DNA of 64,000 bases from Muribaculaceae bacterium (GTDB taxonomy: Bacteria > Bacteroidota > Bacteroidia > Bacteroidales > Muribaculaceae): positions 62,001 through 126,000 of the forward strand of contig JAFZRJ010000014.1 in NCBI GenBank assembly GCA_017619935.1, written 5' to 3'. This document shows positions 44,728 to 53,805 of this stretch, piece by piece. Below the pieces are notes generated by a model. That model was not told the origin of the DNA. It saw nothing but the letters and a program-made list of their open reading frames with translations, and searched no databases. A program made the position numbers and the translations under genes. Each line of letters begins with the position of its first letter. Positions within the stretch are counted from its first letter, which is position 1.

Positions 44728-47019
44728 CTATTTGTTTTTTATCTCAAGCATCGCTCCGTTTTTCACCTCAACTCCCGGCGCGACCAAAACAGCATCGGAA
44801 TAATGAATGACGTTGCACCCTGATTCAAAAATGACATCACCAACTTCTTTTTCGCTGGTAACATTTCGACCCACAAACATATTTTCTGCAATGATTTCAT
44901 TGTCGGTATTGAGTGTTTCATTCTGAATATATGCCGTTTTGTAAAGCTTTGCGACAAAAGGAATATAGTCAGGCCGAGTAATGCACACGTTGCAGGAATC
45001 AGGAAATCCAGAGAAAGCGGTAACAGAATTTTGCAAACTTTTCTTTACGCAATAGGATTCCCCGTGATTGTTTACATCACTAACCGCAATGTAACAATCT
45101 GAACCAGTTCCAGCAACATCAAACTCATTTCCATGAATTAAGAATGTGAATGAGGTAAGTACTTCGGGACGTGTCAGAAAAACAGGCATTTCAGGGTCTC
45201 CTATTGGGTTTTGCGTCAACTCAAGCCAACGTTGAATGTCAGTCCCCAAAAATGTCTTTTTTGCATTAATTGCAGCCTCTCCAAACCTATGAAACTTATC
45301 ATAAAACAACATTCTTAAAAACTTTCCATTTAACGTTGATGAAGTCGGATTCCACCCATAACGAGAAGAGCCATAATAAGCAAGAATTCCACTATTAGGA
45401 TTTTTGATAAATGATTTGCTTAGACAAGACGTACGGTCAAAAGCGTTGGTGTGACAAGCTGTTGTAAGCAATATAGTATAATTACAATTATGTAAAGAGT
45501 CTGCATCATAATCATAATAAGCACAACCTTTCTCCATGGCCCAGTAAATAGGCAATCCGTGAGTATCGATATGAACAAATTTATAACCTTTTGATAATTC
45601 TAATTGAAGATTACTGGCCGTAAAATCATAGCTGGCACCTCCAGGCATATCGGTTCCCGTATCAAAAAATTTAATAGCTTCACATTGCCATTTACCCAAT
45701 ATATAATTTCTGTATAAATTATCTCCGTTATGTTGTGCATCGCTGAGTCCATCATTATGGTATTTATGTGTCTTTGTACCAGCCAAAAGAATGTTGTTTT
45801 TCCAGTTCGTCACATCAGGACTTCGTTCATAACTAATCACACGATTGACAAATGTCAATGCATCAGAATTATTAGTGATTGGGACTCTTGTTACGAAGAT
45901 GTCGGGTGCCAAATCAACTTGAACGTCCAACGTATCATATACTCCGTTTCCGTTAGTATCCCAGTCCATTTTTTTCAGACTTGCAAAAAATAAGTCACTT
46001 GGTGTCCTGTCGTATTTCATCCCATCCGTTGCCAATGCTTTCACGTCGCAGTACATGGTGGGTACAACAGTGGTATCACCTCCAAGCAAAACGTATTTCA
46101 GTCCAGAATAGCAGCCTCGGTAATAATCATTAAGTGCTTTTTTAATCTTGACTTGCTTTGTAATACCTTCATATTGGGCATATATGTTTTCTGTGGTCAA
46201 AACCTTTGCTTTTACTCCTTTAATGGTTTTCCAATTGGCTAATTCCTGAAAAACAGATTTGAGCGCATTGTTTGTTACAATTATATAGCTGATGGGTTGT
46301 TGGTTTTCATTTGTAGAATCTAAGGTATTTCCATTACCCATTCCACCATTTACTTGACCAGTCATGCCATTCCCTCCAATTTCTCCATATAAATCTTGAA
46401 TTTGTTCGTTGTTTGTAACAATTGATTCTACATATTCACGCATAACCGCTCCAGGAGGCATTTGTTCATAAATGATGGAATTACCTCCTTCACCTAATTG
46501 ACCAGTGCCAATGGTAATGACTAAAGACAAGGTTTTTGATAAAACCAAATTTTCTAATATTTTATTATATGAGAAAGGCATAACATCAAATGTCAAAAAC
46601 CTATATCCATCCATTTCATATACAGCACTGTATTCTGCTTTACATTGATAACTGACTTGACGAGGATTGTTTAATATATAAGGCTCATAGAATAAAGTTG
46701 AATCTGTGGTTGATGGTAAAATACAGTTGGCTAATACCACATTTGTCCATGTCGTATCATTAGAATAATTGACAACAAGATTTTCAAATTGCTCATTTGG
46801 TCCTATTAGTACATTGACTGCAATATGAGGAAGTGCAGGCAATGTGTCTGTCTCGTCAAAATATAAGTCATGGACAACTGACGAAATATGCGTTTCCCCA
46901 TCAACTTGTGTTAGTTGGAAATCCCCTACATTGAAAGTCAGTTGGATGGTATCATTCCGTTGAACACCCCACGAACAAAGAGTGATCAACGAAAAAATCA
47001 TTAATGTTATTTTTTTCAT
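44728..47019 (-). CDS. C25-family (gingipain-like) cysteine protease
   Basis: The 763-residue product has a signal peptide (to about residue 20) and a propeptide-like region with a Gly-rich segment (GEIGGNGMTGQVNGGMGNGN). The C25 catalytic domain has the His in FVHIDTHGLP and the Cys in LLTTACHTNAF; YVLLGGD and NPIGDPEMPVF are typical. The C-terminus (VTSEKEVGDVIFESGCNVI to LEIKNK) looks like a repetitive anchor or sorting region. Gingipains are T9SS-exported proteases; specificity here is unknown. It starts 11 nt after the S74 protein gene, so the two are co-transcribed. Confidence 0.88.
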   Translation of the reverse strand: MKKITLMIFSLITLCSWGVQRNDTIQLTFNVGDFQLTQVDGETHISSVVHDLYFDETDTLPALPHIAVNVLIGPNEQFENLVVNYSNDTTWTNVVLANCILPSTTDSTLFYEPYILNNPRQVSYQCKAEYSAVYEMDGYRFLTFDVMPFSYNKILENLVLSKTLSLVITIGTGQLGEGGNSIIYEQMPPGAVMREYVESIVTNNEQIQDLYGEIGGNGMTGQVNGGMGNGNTLDSTNENQQPISYIIVTNNALKSVFQELANWKTIKGVKAKVLTTENIYAQYEGITKQVKIKKALNDYYRGCYSGLKYVLLGGDTTVVPTMYCDVKALATDGMKYDRTPSDLFFASLKKMDWDTNGNGVYDTLDVQVDLAPDIFVTRVPITNNSDALTFVNRVISYERSPDVTNWKNNILLAGTKTHKYHNDGLSDAQHNGDNLYRNYILGKWQCEAIKFFDTGTDMPGGASYDFTASNLQLELSKGYKFVHIDTHGLPIYWAMEKGCAYYDYDADSLHNCNYTILLTTACHTNAFDRTSCLSKSFIKNPNSGILAYYGSSRYGWNPTSSTLNGKFLRMLFYDKFHRFGEAAINAKKTFLGTDIQRWLELTQNPIGDPEMPVFLTRPEVLTSFTFLIHGNEFDVAGTGSDCYIAVSDVNNHGESYCVKKSLQNSVTAFSGFPDSCNVCITRPDYIPFVAKLYKTAYIQNETLNTDNEIIAENMFVGRNVTSEKEVGDVIFESGCNVIHYSDAVLVAPGVEVKNGAMLEIKNK

Positions 47020-47030
47020 TGCATCGGGAT

Positions 47031-48155
47031 TTACTTGGTGAGTATCATCTTCTTGCTGGCCAGTTCCTTGCCGTCGGCAATGAGGCTGTAGATATACATG
47101 CCGGCCTGCAGGTCACCGCCTTGGAGCGTCACGCCGTTGTCGCGGGCGTCCACGTTGAGCCGTTTTACTTGCTTTCCTTGTAAGTCATAGATGTAGATGG
47201 CGGCCTGCTGGGTGCCATCGGGCAGATTGTAACCGATGCGCGTGTCGCTGCTGAACGGGTTGGGGTCGTTCTGGCTCAGCACCTCGGCGACGCGTTCACC
47301 TAACAGAGCGCTGCCTTCGATGCCGTTGTCCGTAGGGGCGTTGTTCGAAGTGGGAGTCGGACTATCCTCACAGTTCTCCAATACTTCAAGACGATTTTTC
47401 AACTCTTGGATGGCATTGACCAACAATGGGATAACACCTATGTAGTCAACCGAAAGATTCCCGTCTTTGTCGGCATGCACAAGATCGGGCAATACAGCCT
47501 GCACCTGTTGCGCTATAAAGCCATAATGAATCTCATTGATCCTCTTTTCCTCCAAATCAGCATAATACTTATCGTAATAATCCTTGTATTTTTGTTCATA
47601 TTCACATTGTGGGACAAAGTCATCCATTGGGGACTTCCTTGCAATATAATTATATGTCACGCCATTAAGTCCGGCAATACTTTCAAGCGCACCTTCCACC
47701 TTGTTTACGTTTTCTTTGAGACGTTCGTCACTCGTAAGCAGAATCCCTTCAGCTTTGACTGGGTACTTGAAAGAAAACTCGCTTTCATCATTGTCAAATT
47801 TGAAGATTGTGTCGTTTGCATAGGAATTTTGGGTGAAAGCAAAACCATTGGCACCATGCAGCCACAAGACATCACTATTTATATTGTCGGTGGAATACAC
47901 TTCGCCAATCATAACTGTTTTGGCATTCTTAAAATATTGGGCGCCAAGTGACAATCGTGGATTGGCTCCCATATACCCAGGACCGAGCACCCTTAATTGT
48001 GTCGTGGTATCCATGAACTCGGGATCAAACATGCCGTGTCGCTCATAATAGTCGTCACCAATGCGTGCTCTTCCATTTGAGTAAACTTTCAGTTGAGCGT
48101 TCACACAAATCATCGTACAGCAAACCAATATCACACAAAGTAAAAATTTCTTCAT
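47031..48155 (-). CDS. Exported protein with S74 intramolecular chaperone and T9SS sorting domain
   Basis: The 374-residue product has a signal peptide (MKKFLLCVILVCCTMICVNA). The central part contains a peptidase S74/endosialidase-type chaperone segment (TSDERLKENVNKVEGALESI with the Ser/Lys pair of SDERLK, YGFIAQQVQAVLPDLV, DYIGVIPLLVNAIQEL). The C-terminal T9SS type-A domain is DPNPFSSDTRIGYNLPDGTQ to ASKKMILTK. S74 segments usually trimerise phage or surface fibres and then cleave themselves off. Finding one inside a T9SS cargo is unusual. It is the first gene of the S74-C25 pair. Confidence 0.87.
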   Translation of the reverse strand: MKKFLLCVILVCCTMICVNAQLKVYSNGRARIGDDYYERHGMFDPEFMDTTTQLRVLGPGYMGANPRLSLGAQYFKNAKTVMIGEVYSTDNINSDVLWLHGANGFAFTQNSYANDTIFKFDNDESEFSFKYPVKAEGILLTSDERLKENVNKVEGALESIAGLNGVTYNYIARKSPMDDFVPQCEYEQKYKDYYDKYYADLEEKRINEIHYGFIAQQVQAVLPDLVHADKDGNLSVDYIGVIPLLVNAIQELKNRLEVLENCEDSPTPTSNNAPTDNGIEGSALLGERVAEVLSQNDPNPFSSDTRIGYNLPDGTQQAAIYIYDLQGKQVKRLNVDARDNGVTLQGGDLQAGMYIYSLIADGKELASKKMILTK

Positions 48156-48236
48156 GATTAAAAATGTTTTAATGTTGTTATAAATGGTTGATTTTCTTCT
48201 CCTCTTATAATAGCTGTTTTAAACAAAGACTTATTA

Positions 48237-48623
48237 TCAATATGTATTAGTATAGGCGCTTTGGTCGAGGACGCCGTAGTAGCAGCCGCAGTCATCGCTC
48301 TCGATGTAGATTTCAATCACATCGTCGAGAGCGCCCACCGGGATATTGACGGTTGCTGACGTGGCCACATAGTCAATGCAGGCGTAGGCCGTCGAAAGGA
48401 TAATGGTGAATTCAGCGTATTCCACGGGGTCTAGCTCAATGGAGAGTGTAGCGGTCGAAATCGTGTAATACGCCTCCGGCTCGTCAACATCAATCATATG
48501 TGGGGCGGGAACACTGCTGCTAGATAGAACTACATTCTTTTTATTTTCATTAATCTCATCCGATGCAAACAGACTTGGAAAAAATGACAGTAATAAAATG
48601 ATTAAAATTAATTTTGCTTTCAT
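48237..48623 (-). CDS. Small exported protein (possible DUF3244-like)
   Basis: The 128-residue product has a clean signal peptide (to about residue 20). The mature part is a short beta-rich domain (YYTISTATLSIELDPVEY, TVNIPVGALDDVIEIYI) ending in a Cys-rich stretch DDCGCYYG. The pattern is reminiscent of DUF3244 beta-sandwich proteins, but this is not certain. It has its own promoter (48655-48685). Confidence 0.65.
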   Translation of the reverse strand: MKAKLILIILLLSFFPSLFASDEINENKKNVVLSSSSVPAPHMIDVDEPEAYYTISTATLSIELDPVEYAEFTIILSTAYACIDYVATSATVNIPVGALDDVIEIYIESDDCGCYYGVLDQSAYTNTY

Positions 48624-48654
48624 ATAATGTAATTTTTTGATAATATTTTAATCG

Positions 48655-48685
48655 CAAAATTACAAATGAAATAAATTTTGGCAAA
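48655..48685 (-). promoter_or_regulatory. Promoter of the small exported protein gene
   Basis: The minus-strand TAATTTTG (48655-48662) lies 19 nt from TTTG (48682-48685). Confidence 0.65.
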
Positions 48686-48810
48686 AAAATGAATACCCAT
48701 ATTTGCACCATAAAACAGTCTGGTGTTCAAACAATTATAAAACCGCATACCCATCTTTGGCATCAGTGGTTTTAAATCCGTTTGAAAATAGGCTTAAACT
48801 AGGATACAGT

Positions 48811-50736
48811 TCAGAATTTTCGTAATTGTTCAATGGAAGCTCGGGGATCGGATTTGAGTTTTTGGGCAATAGTTTTTTTGAGTTTGTTTACACTGCGTGT
48901 GTTGGTGAGATTGGCATAGATTTGAATGACGGTGTCTGGCAGGTGGCATAAGTACATGCAAACGATATTGATGTCGTTTTTCGACAATGATTTAGTTTGT
49001 CGCATTTCAGTCAGCAATTGCGGCTGTGTTAAACTGACGTATTCATGGATATGATTAAAGAAACTATCAGTCATGATTCCTTTAATGGCCTCATCTAAAA
49101 TCCTGCTGTCTTTTTTTCGTGTAGCTGTGAGAATGGCTCTGAAAACATCCGACAAGGGGGCTATTGAGTTTTGTAGATTCGTCACTTCATTTTCCAGCAA
49201 CTTGCAATTACTTGTCAAAGTGGTTCTTTCTTGCTCCAGTTCATCCACTTGTTCCAACAGATTCTGCTTTTCATTGCTCGATTCAGTCTTATTTAGTTGA
49301 GATTTCAAAGACAATATTTCATTTTCAAGAAGTTTAATGGTTTTCAGAGCCTCTAATTTTGAAGCCTGAAGTTCATTGACTCTCCCTATGAATGATTTTG
49401 TAATAAAACCTTTTTCGTCAATCAACTTGGCTGAATAGGATTGAAGGCTTTTTAGCAATGTTGAGCAGTATGCAATTTTTTGATTAACAGAGTAATTTGA
49501 AATGTCAGAAGAAACATGAATGTCATTTTTGCCTTTTAGAATATTGCTGATTTCTTCGAGTTGGTTCGCAAATGAATTAAATCTTTTGAATTCCTGATTT
49601 TTACGCCAATTCTTAACCAATAAAATGCAACTTATTAGTATAAATGATGATAAAAGAAATGACAAGATTATAGTCATCCAGCCATGTCTGTTTGATTTTA
49701 TCCATTCTTTTTCCACGTCATTTTCGACTAATGAAAACGTATTTGAGAAAACGACTTCAATTTTTTTATCGACAATTTCTGTGGAAATACTATCATTTTC
49801 ATAAACGCCAGCCCAATTGTTATTGAGTTCATCTAATGCTTTGAGGGACTTGAAGTACAGAACCGAATCTTTTGCACATGAAGGGACGGGAGCTTTGTTG
49901 AAATAATATAATGCTGAGTCTTTTAATCCAAGTTTGGAATATGAATATGATGCAAAATGCCAACACTCGCATGGAGCCAAATCCGCAAATCGATTGATGA
50001 CATCTACCGCAGTGTTTTTGGAGCATTCAAAATTATCATTATAAAACAATTTGGCAGATAGACACGATTTTGCGGCAATAATATAAGTGGTATCGCATTT
50101 TATTTGCGCTAAACGATCAACTATCTCTAGGAAAAAGGCTGAACTGTCAGGTGTGACTAGTTGATATATTCTGGATAGTTGGTAAGAGCAATAGATGACA
50201 TTTGTAGTGTCATGGATTATATCAAACTCCTTTATTGAATTGCGATATTTATCGATTGCCTGTTTGGTCTCAAATGCGTTCTGATAAAGAATGGCCATTT
50301 TTTCAAGTGCGTAGCCGCGGTGGTAGTGGTCGTCGGGGCGGGATTCTAGTTCGGTGCGCTTGTACCAGCGCATGGCGGAGTCGGGGCGGCCGAGTTCCTC
50401 GGCGACGGTGCCCATGTAGAGCATGGCGCGGATGCGACGGTTGTAGGGGCCGTGGTCGCGGTAGTAGTCCCACGCGCGGCGGATAAGCGTGTCGCTCGTG
50501 GCGGGGATGTACGCCTTGTAGAGCGCCTGCACGGTGAGCAGCGAGTGGTAGGCTTGCAAGTCGGTGGGCAGCGAGTCGCCGTTGATGTCGGCCAGCAGCG
50601 ACAGGGCGCTGTCGGGTTGGTCGCACACCAGCGAGTCGATGGCGATGAGCCTCGCCTCGGTGTCGCTCACTCGGTGGCAGCACGTCGCCACGCACACCAC
50701 CATCGCACCCAACAATATGTAAAGCAGTTTTTTCAA
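48811..50736 (-). CDS. TPR lipoprotein with membrane helix, coiled coil and helical C-terminus (chimeric gene)
   Basis: The 641-residue product has a lipobox-like signal (VVCVATCC), TPR-type helices (about 25-330), a membrane helix (about 353-375, MTIILSFLLSSFILISCILL) and a coiled coil (about 440-530). The C-terminal helical domain (SLSKNDINIVCMYLCHLPD and onward) resembles the ends of Bacteroidota membrane-bound TPR regulators. The first 145 codons (50300-50736) are clearly GC-rich. The remaining 495 are AT-rich, with a sharp change near 50300, so the gene is a composition chimera. It starts 27 bp after glgB. A regulatory role is inferred. Confidence 0.75.
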   Translation of the reverse strand: MKKLLYILLGAMVVCVATCCHRVSDTEARLIAIDSLVCDQPDSALSLLADINGDSLPTDLQAYHSLLTVQALYKAYIPATSDTLIRRAWDYYRDHGPYNRRIRAMLYMGTVAEELGRPDSAMRWYKRTELESRPDDHYHRGYALEKMAILYQNAFETKQAIDKYRNSIKEFDIIHDTTNVIYCSYQLSRIYQLVTPDSSAFFLEIVDRLAQIKCDTTYIIAAKSCLSAKLFYNDNFECSKNTAVDVINRFADLAPCECWHFASYSYSKLGLKDSALYYFNKAPVPSCAKDSVLYFKSLKALDELNNNWAGVYENDSISTEIVDKKIEVVFSNTFSLVENDVEKEWIKSNRHGWMTIILSFLLSSFILISCILLVKNWRKNQEFKRFNSFANQLEEISNILKGKNDIHVSSDISNYSVNQKIAYCSTLLKSLQSYSAKLIDEKGFITKSFIGRVNELQASKLEALKTIKLLENEILSLKSQLNKTESSNEKQNLLEQVDELEQERTTLTSNCKLLENEVTNLQNSIAPLSDVFRAILTATRKKDSRILDEAIKGIMTDSFFNHIHEYVSLTQPQLLTEMRQTKSLSKNDINIVCMYLCHLPDTVIQIYANLTNTRSVNKLKKTIAQKLKSDPRASIEQLRKF

Positions 50737-50763
50737 TCCATCTGTGAAATCAGTCTGAATGAG

Positions 50764-52809
50764 TTATTTCTTCGCCTTCTTGGTGCGGCGAGCGGGGCAC
50801 AGGCGCAAGACCTGGACCGAGCGAGCCGGCAGATACAGCTTGAGCCAGCCCAGATGTGACGGGGCGTAGAGGTCGTCGTGCTGAGTGAAGTGATGCACAT
50901 CCTCATCGATGTTGCCATGTCCGCCATAGCGCAGCGCGTCGCTGTCCATCACTCCTTCATATTCCCCTTCGGGAGCCAACATACCATAATCGACAAACGA
51001 ATGTGTGGGGTTGAAGTTGAACACCATCACCAGGTTGCCACGCATGAACGCGAGCACCTGGTCGTCGTCCTTGTCCCACAACTTGCGTATGGGCAGTGAC
51101 TGGTAATTGTTGATTCCTCCTATCAGGTGCATGATATCGTGGTCCCAATTATTGAGGAACTGATACTTCAAGTCTTCACGATCGACCAGTTCCCATTGCC
51201 TGCGTGCATACTTGTGGCTCCAGCCGTTGCCCTCGCGCGGGAAATCAATCCACTCGGGATGTCCCCACTCGTTGCCCATGAAGTTGAGGTAACCGCCATT
51301 GATGGTGGCTGCCGTCACCAGTCTGATCATCTTGTGCAACGCCATGCCGCGTGCCACCACATCGTTGTCGTCACCCGTCATCATGTGCCAATACATCTCC
51401 TTGTCTATCAAGCGGAAAATGATGGTTTTGTCGCCCACAAGCGCCTGGTCGTGGCTCTCGGCATAACTGATGGTCTTTTCATCGGCACGGCGGTTGGTGA
51501 GTTCCCAAATGATGGACGACGGTTTCCAATCCTCATCTTTGAGTTCCTTGATGGTCTTGATCCAGTAGTCGGGAATACCCATCGCCATACGATAGTCAAA
51601 GCCTATGCCACCATCCTTGAAAGAGCGCGCCAAGCCAGGCATACCGCTCATTTCCTCGGCAATGGTGATGGCGTGTGGATTCACTTCGTGGATGAGGACG
51701 TTGGCCATGGTCAGGTAAGTGATAGCATTGGTATCCTCGCCACCATTGTAATAGTCATCGTACGACCCGAATGCCTGTCCCAGTCCGTGGCTATAATAAA
51801 GCATCGACGTCACGCCGTCAAAGCGGAATCCGTCGAAATGGTATTGTTCCAGCCAAAACTTGCAGTTGCTCAGCAGGAAGTTGAGCACGGCGTTTTTCCC
51901 ATAGTCAAAACACAGCGAGTCCCATGCCGGGTGCTCACGACGGCCGTCGCCATAGAAATAGAGGTCGGGGGTGCCATCGAACCGACCCAGTCCCTCCACC
52001 TCGTTTTTCACAGCGTGGCTATGCACGATGTCCATGATGACAGCGATGCCGGCGGCATGGGCATCATCGATGAGGTGCTTCAGTTCATCGGGTGTGCCGA
52101 AACGGCTCGACGCGGCATAGAAACTGGAGACGTGGTAGCCGAACGAACCATAGTAAGGGTGTTCCTGAATGGCCATAATCTGGATGGCATTGTAACCGCC
52201 CTCTATCACTCGTGGCAATACATTCACGCGAAACTCCTCATAGGTGCCCACCGCTTCCTTGTCTTGCGCCATTCCGATATGGCACTCATAAATAAGTAGC
52301 GGCGAGGTGTTGGGCACAAACGATTTCACCTTGAACTCATAAGGTGTTTCGGGCGCCCACACTTGAGCCGAGAATATCTTGGTGACATCATCTTGCACCA
52401 CACGAGTGGCGTAAGCCGGGATGCGTTCGCCTTGACCACCGGGCCAGTGCATCATCAACTTGAACAAGTCACCATGCGACATGCCACGTTCGGGCAACCG
52501 CAACTCCCAGTTGCCGTCGCCCACAGGCTGCATACGATAGGGGGCGCACTCACGCCAACCATTAAAAGGCCCTATCACATAGATGTCGGTGGCGCCTGGT
52601 GCCCACTCGCGCAACACCCAGCCGTCGGCGGTGTGGTGCAAGCCGTAATAGTTGTAGGCATTGGCAAAGTCGTTCAGGCGACCCGTACCGCCTGTCAACT
52701 CATCTATTTTTTTAACGGCGTCGAGATGCCGACCTTCAATCGCTTCGGCATAAGGTTCTAGCCAAGGGTCATCCTTGATGATGGCCAACTGCTGTTTTTT
52801 CTTTTTCAT
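50764..52809 (-). CDS. glgB: 1,4-alpha-glucan branching enzyme
   Basis: GlgB introduces alpha-1,6 branches into glycogen. The 681-residue product has an N-terminal CBM48-like domain (YGLHHTADGWVLREWAPGA), the GH13 core with GFRFDGVTSM (nucleophile Asp) and IAEEMSGMPG (catalytic Glu), SYAESHDQAL (transition-state Asp), and an all-beta C-domain. It is the bacterial/eukaryotic-like short type. It precedes the TPR gene and follows an AraC regulator. Confidence 0.95.
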   Translation of the reverse strand: MKKKKQQLAIIKDDPWLEPYAEAIEGRHLDAVKKIDELTGGTGRLNDFANAYNYYGLHHTADGWVLREWAPGATDIYVIGPFNGWRECAPYRMQPVGDGNWELRLPERGMSHGDLFKLMMHWPGGQGERIPAYATRVVQDDVTKIFSAQVWAPETPYEFKVKSFVPNTSPLLIYECHIGMAQDKEAVGTYEEFRVNVLPRVIEGGYNAIQIMAIQEHPYYGSFGYHVSSFYAASSRFGTPDELKHLIDDAHAAGIAVIMDIVHSHAVKNEVEGLGRFDGTPDLYFYGDGRREHPAWDSLCFDYGKNAVLNFLLSNCKFWLEQYHFDGFRFDGVTSMLYYSHGLGQAFGSYDDYYNGGEDTNAITYLTMANVLIHEVNPHAITIAEEMSGMPGLARSFKDGGIGFDYRMAMGIPDYWIKTIKELKDEDWKPSSIIWELTNRRADEKTISYAESHDQALVGDKTIIFRLIDKEMYWHMMTGDDNDVVARGMALHKMIRLVTAATINGGYLNFMGNEWGHPEWIDFPREGNGWSHKYARRQWELVDREDLKYQFLNNWDHDIMHLIGGINNYQSLPIRKLWDKDDDQVLAFMRGNLVMVFNFNPTHSFVDYGMLAPEGEYEGVMDSDALRYGGHGNIDEDVHHFTQHDDLYAPSHLGWLKLYLPARSVQVLRLCPARRTKKAKK

Positions 52810-52850
52810 GATGATGAATATTGATGATGGTCACCAGTCGTCCACGACGC

Positions 52851-53732
52851 TTAACGGCCGTAGCCTTTGAGACGGCGGTAAGTGTTGGGTGACTGGCCCA
52901 GGTGTTTTTTTACATATTTTCCAAAAAACGACAGATTGTTGAAACCCAGTTGGGCTGAAATCTCCTTAATCGACAAGTCGCTGTATAGCAGCATCTGCTT
53001 AATGCGCCCCACCATGCTCAACGCTATGAGTTCACTGGCCGTCTTGCCGCTGTGCTGGCGGCAGATGGTGGTCAGATACTTGGGTGAAACGCACAAATCA
53101 TCGGCAAACGAGCTCACGCTGCGCGAACAGTCTTTATTTTCGGACAAAAGCGAGAGGAAACGACGGAAGAGTTTGTCGCCCTGCCGCAGAATGCCTTGGT
53201 TCTCCACTTCCATGTGGCGAGCCACGCAAGCCAGCAGGTCGTAGGCGCACGCCTTGACAATCAAACTGATGGATTCCTTGTCATAGCTCATGCCCGGATG
53301 CGCCATTTTGAAATCGGCCAGACCATAATACTTCAACACCAGGGTCACTTCCTCATCGGTCAAGTGAACCACAGGGTGCTCATAAACCCGCATTACCGCG
53401 TCGAAGATGCTCTTGTTGATGAATGTCAAACCACTTTCGGGCGTAATGGCGCAGACCTTGCACGAAAAATCATCACTGCGACTGACCAGGTCCACGACTG
53501 TCGATGCGTTGACAAAGAGCGCGTCGTTGCGTTTCAGTCTGCATGGCACCGTGTTGAGTTTCAGTTCCAGCTCTCCGCCCAAGCAAAACACAAAGGCGAT
53601 GAACTCCAACTTGAAGACCCGCATCAGTTTGGGCACACTGGTGATGTTATCGGCAAAGAGTAACTCCCCGTCGTAATAACGTATCGTGTCGCTCATCGAT
53701 GGCACGTCGTGGAATTTCAATTCAGCTATCAT
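52851..53732 (-). CDS. AraC-family transcriptional regulator
   Basis: The 293-residue product has an N-terminal cupin-like sensor part (FCLGGELELKLNTVPCRL) and a C-terminal pair of helix-turn-helix motifs. The second is SIKEISAQLGFNNLSFFGKY followed by VKKHLGQSPNTYRRL. It lies between an alcohol dehydrogenase (73 bp upstream, behind a hairpin) and glgB (41 bp downstream). It may regulate one of them. The effector is unknown. Confidence 0.92.
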   Translation of the reverse strand: MIAELKFHDVPSMSDTIRYYDGELLFADNITSVPKLMRVFKLEFIAFVFCLGGELELKLNTVPCRLKRNDALFVNASTVVDLVSRSDDFSCKVCAITPESGLTFINKSIFDAVMRVYEHPVVHLTDEEVTLVLKYYGLADFKMAHPGMSYDKESISLIVKACAYDLLACVARHMEVENQGILRQGDKLFRRFLSLLSENKDCSRSVSSFADDLCVSPKYLTTICRQHSGKTASELIALSMVGRIKQMLLYSDLSIKEISAQLGFNNLSFFGKYVKKHLGQSPNTYRRLKGYGR

Positions 53733-53761
53733 CTGTCTGTATCGATTTCATTCATAGAACA

Positions 53762-53798
53762 AGATGCGAGATTCAAGACAGGCTTGAACTTCGCATCT
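53762..53798 (-). terminator. Hairpin after the alcohol dehydrogenase
   Basis: AGATGCGA-ga-TTCAAG pairs with CTTGAA-ct-TCGCATCT apart from a two-base internal mismatch. It lies between the dehydrogenase stop and the AraC start. Confidence 0.55.
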
Positions 53799-53805
53799 CA
53801 TGATT

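Noticed and set aside
51127-52299. 390-codon plus-strand frame opposite glgB
   Set aside because: Shadow of glgB; no recognisable motif.
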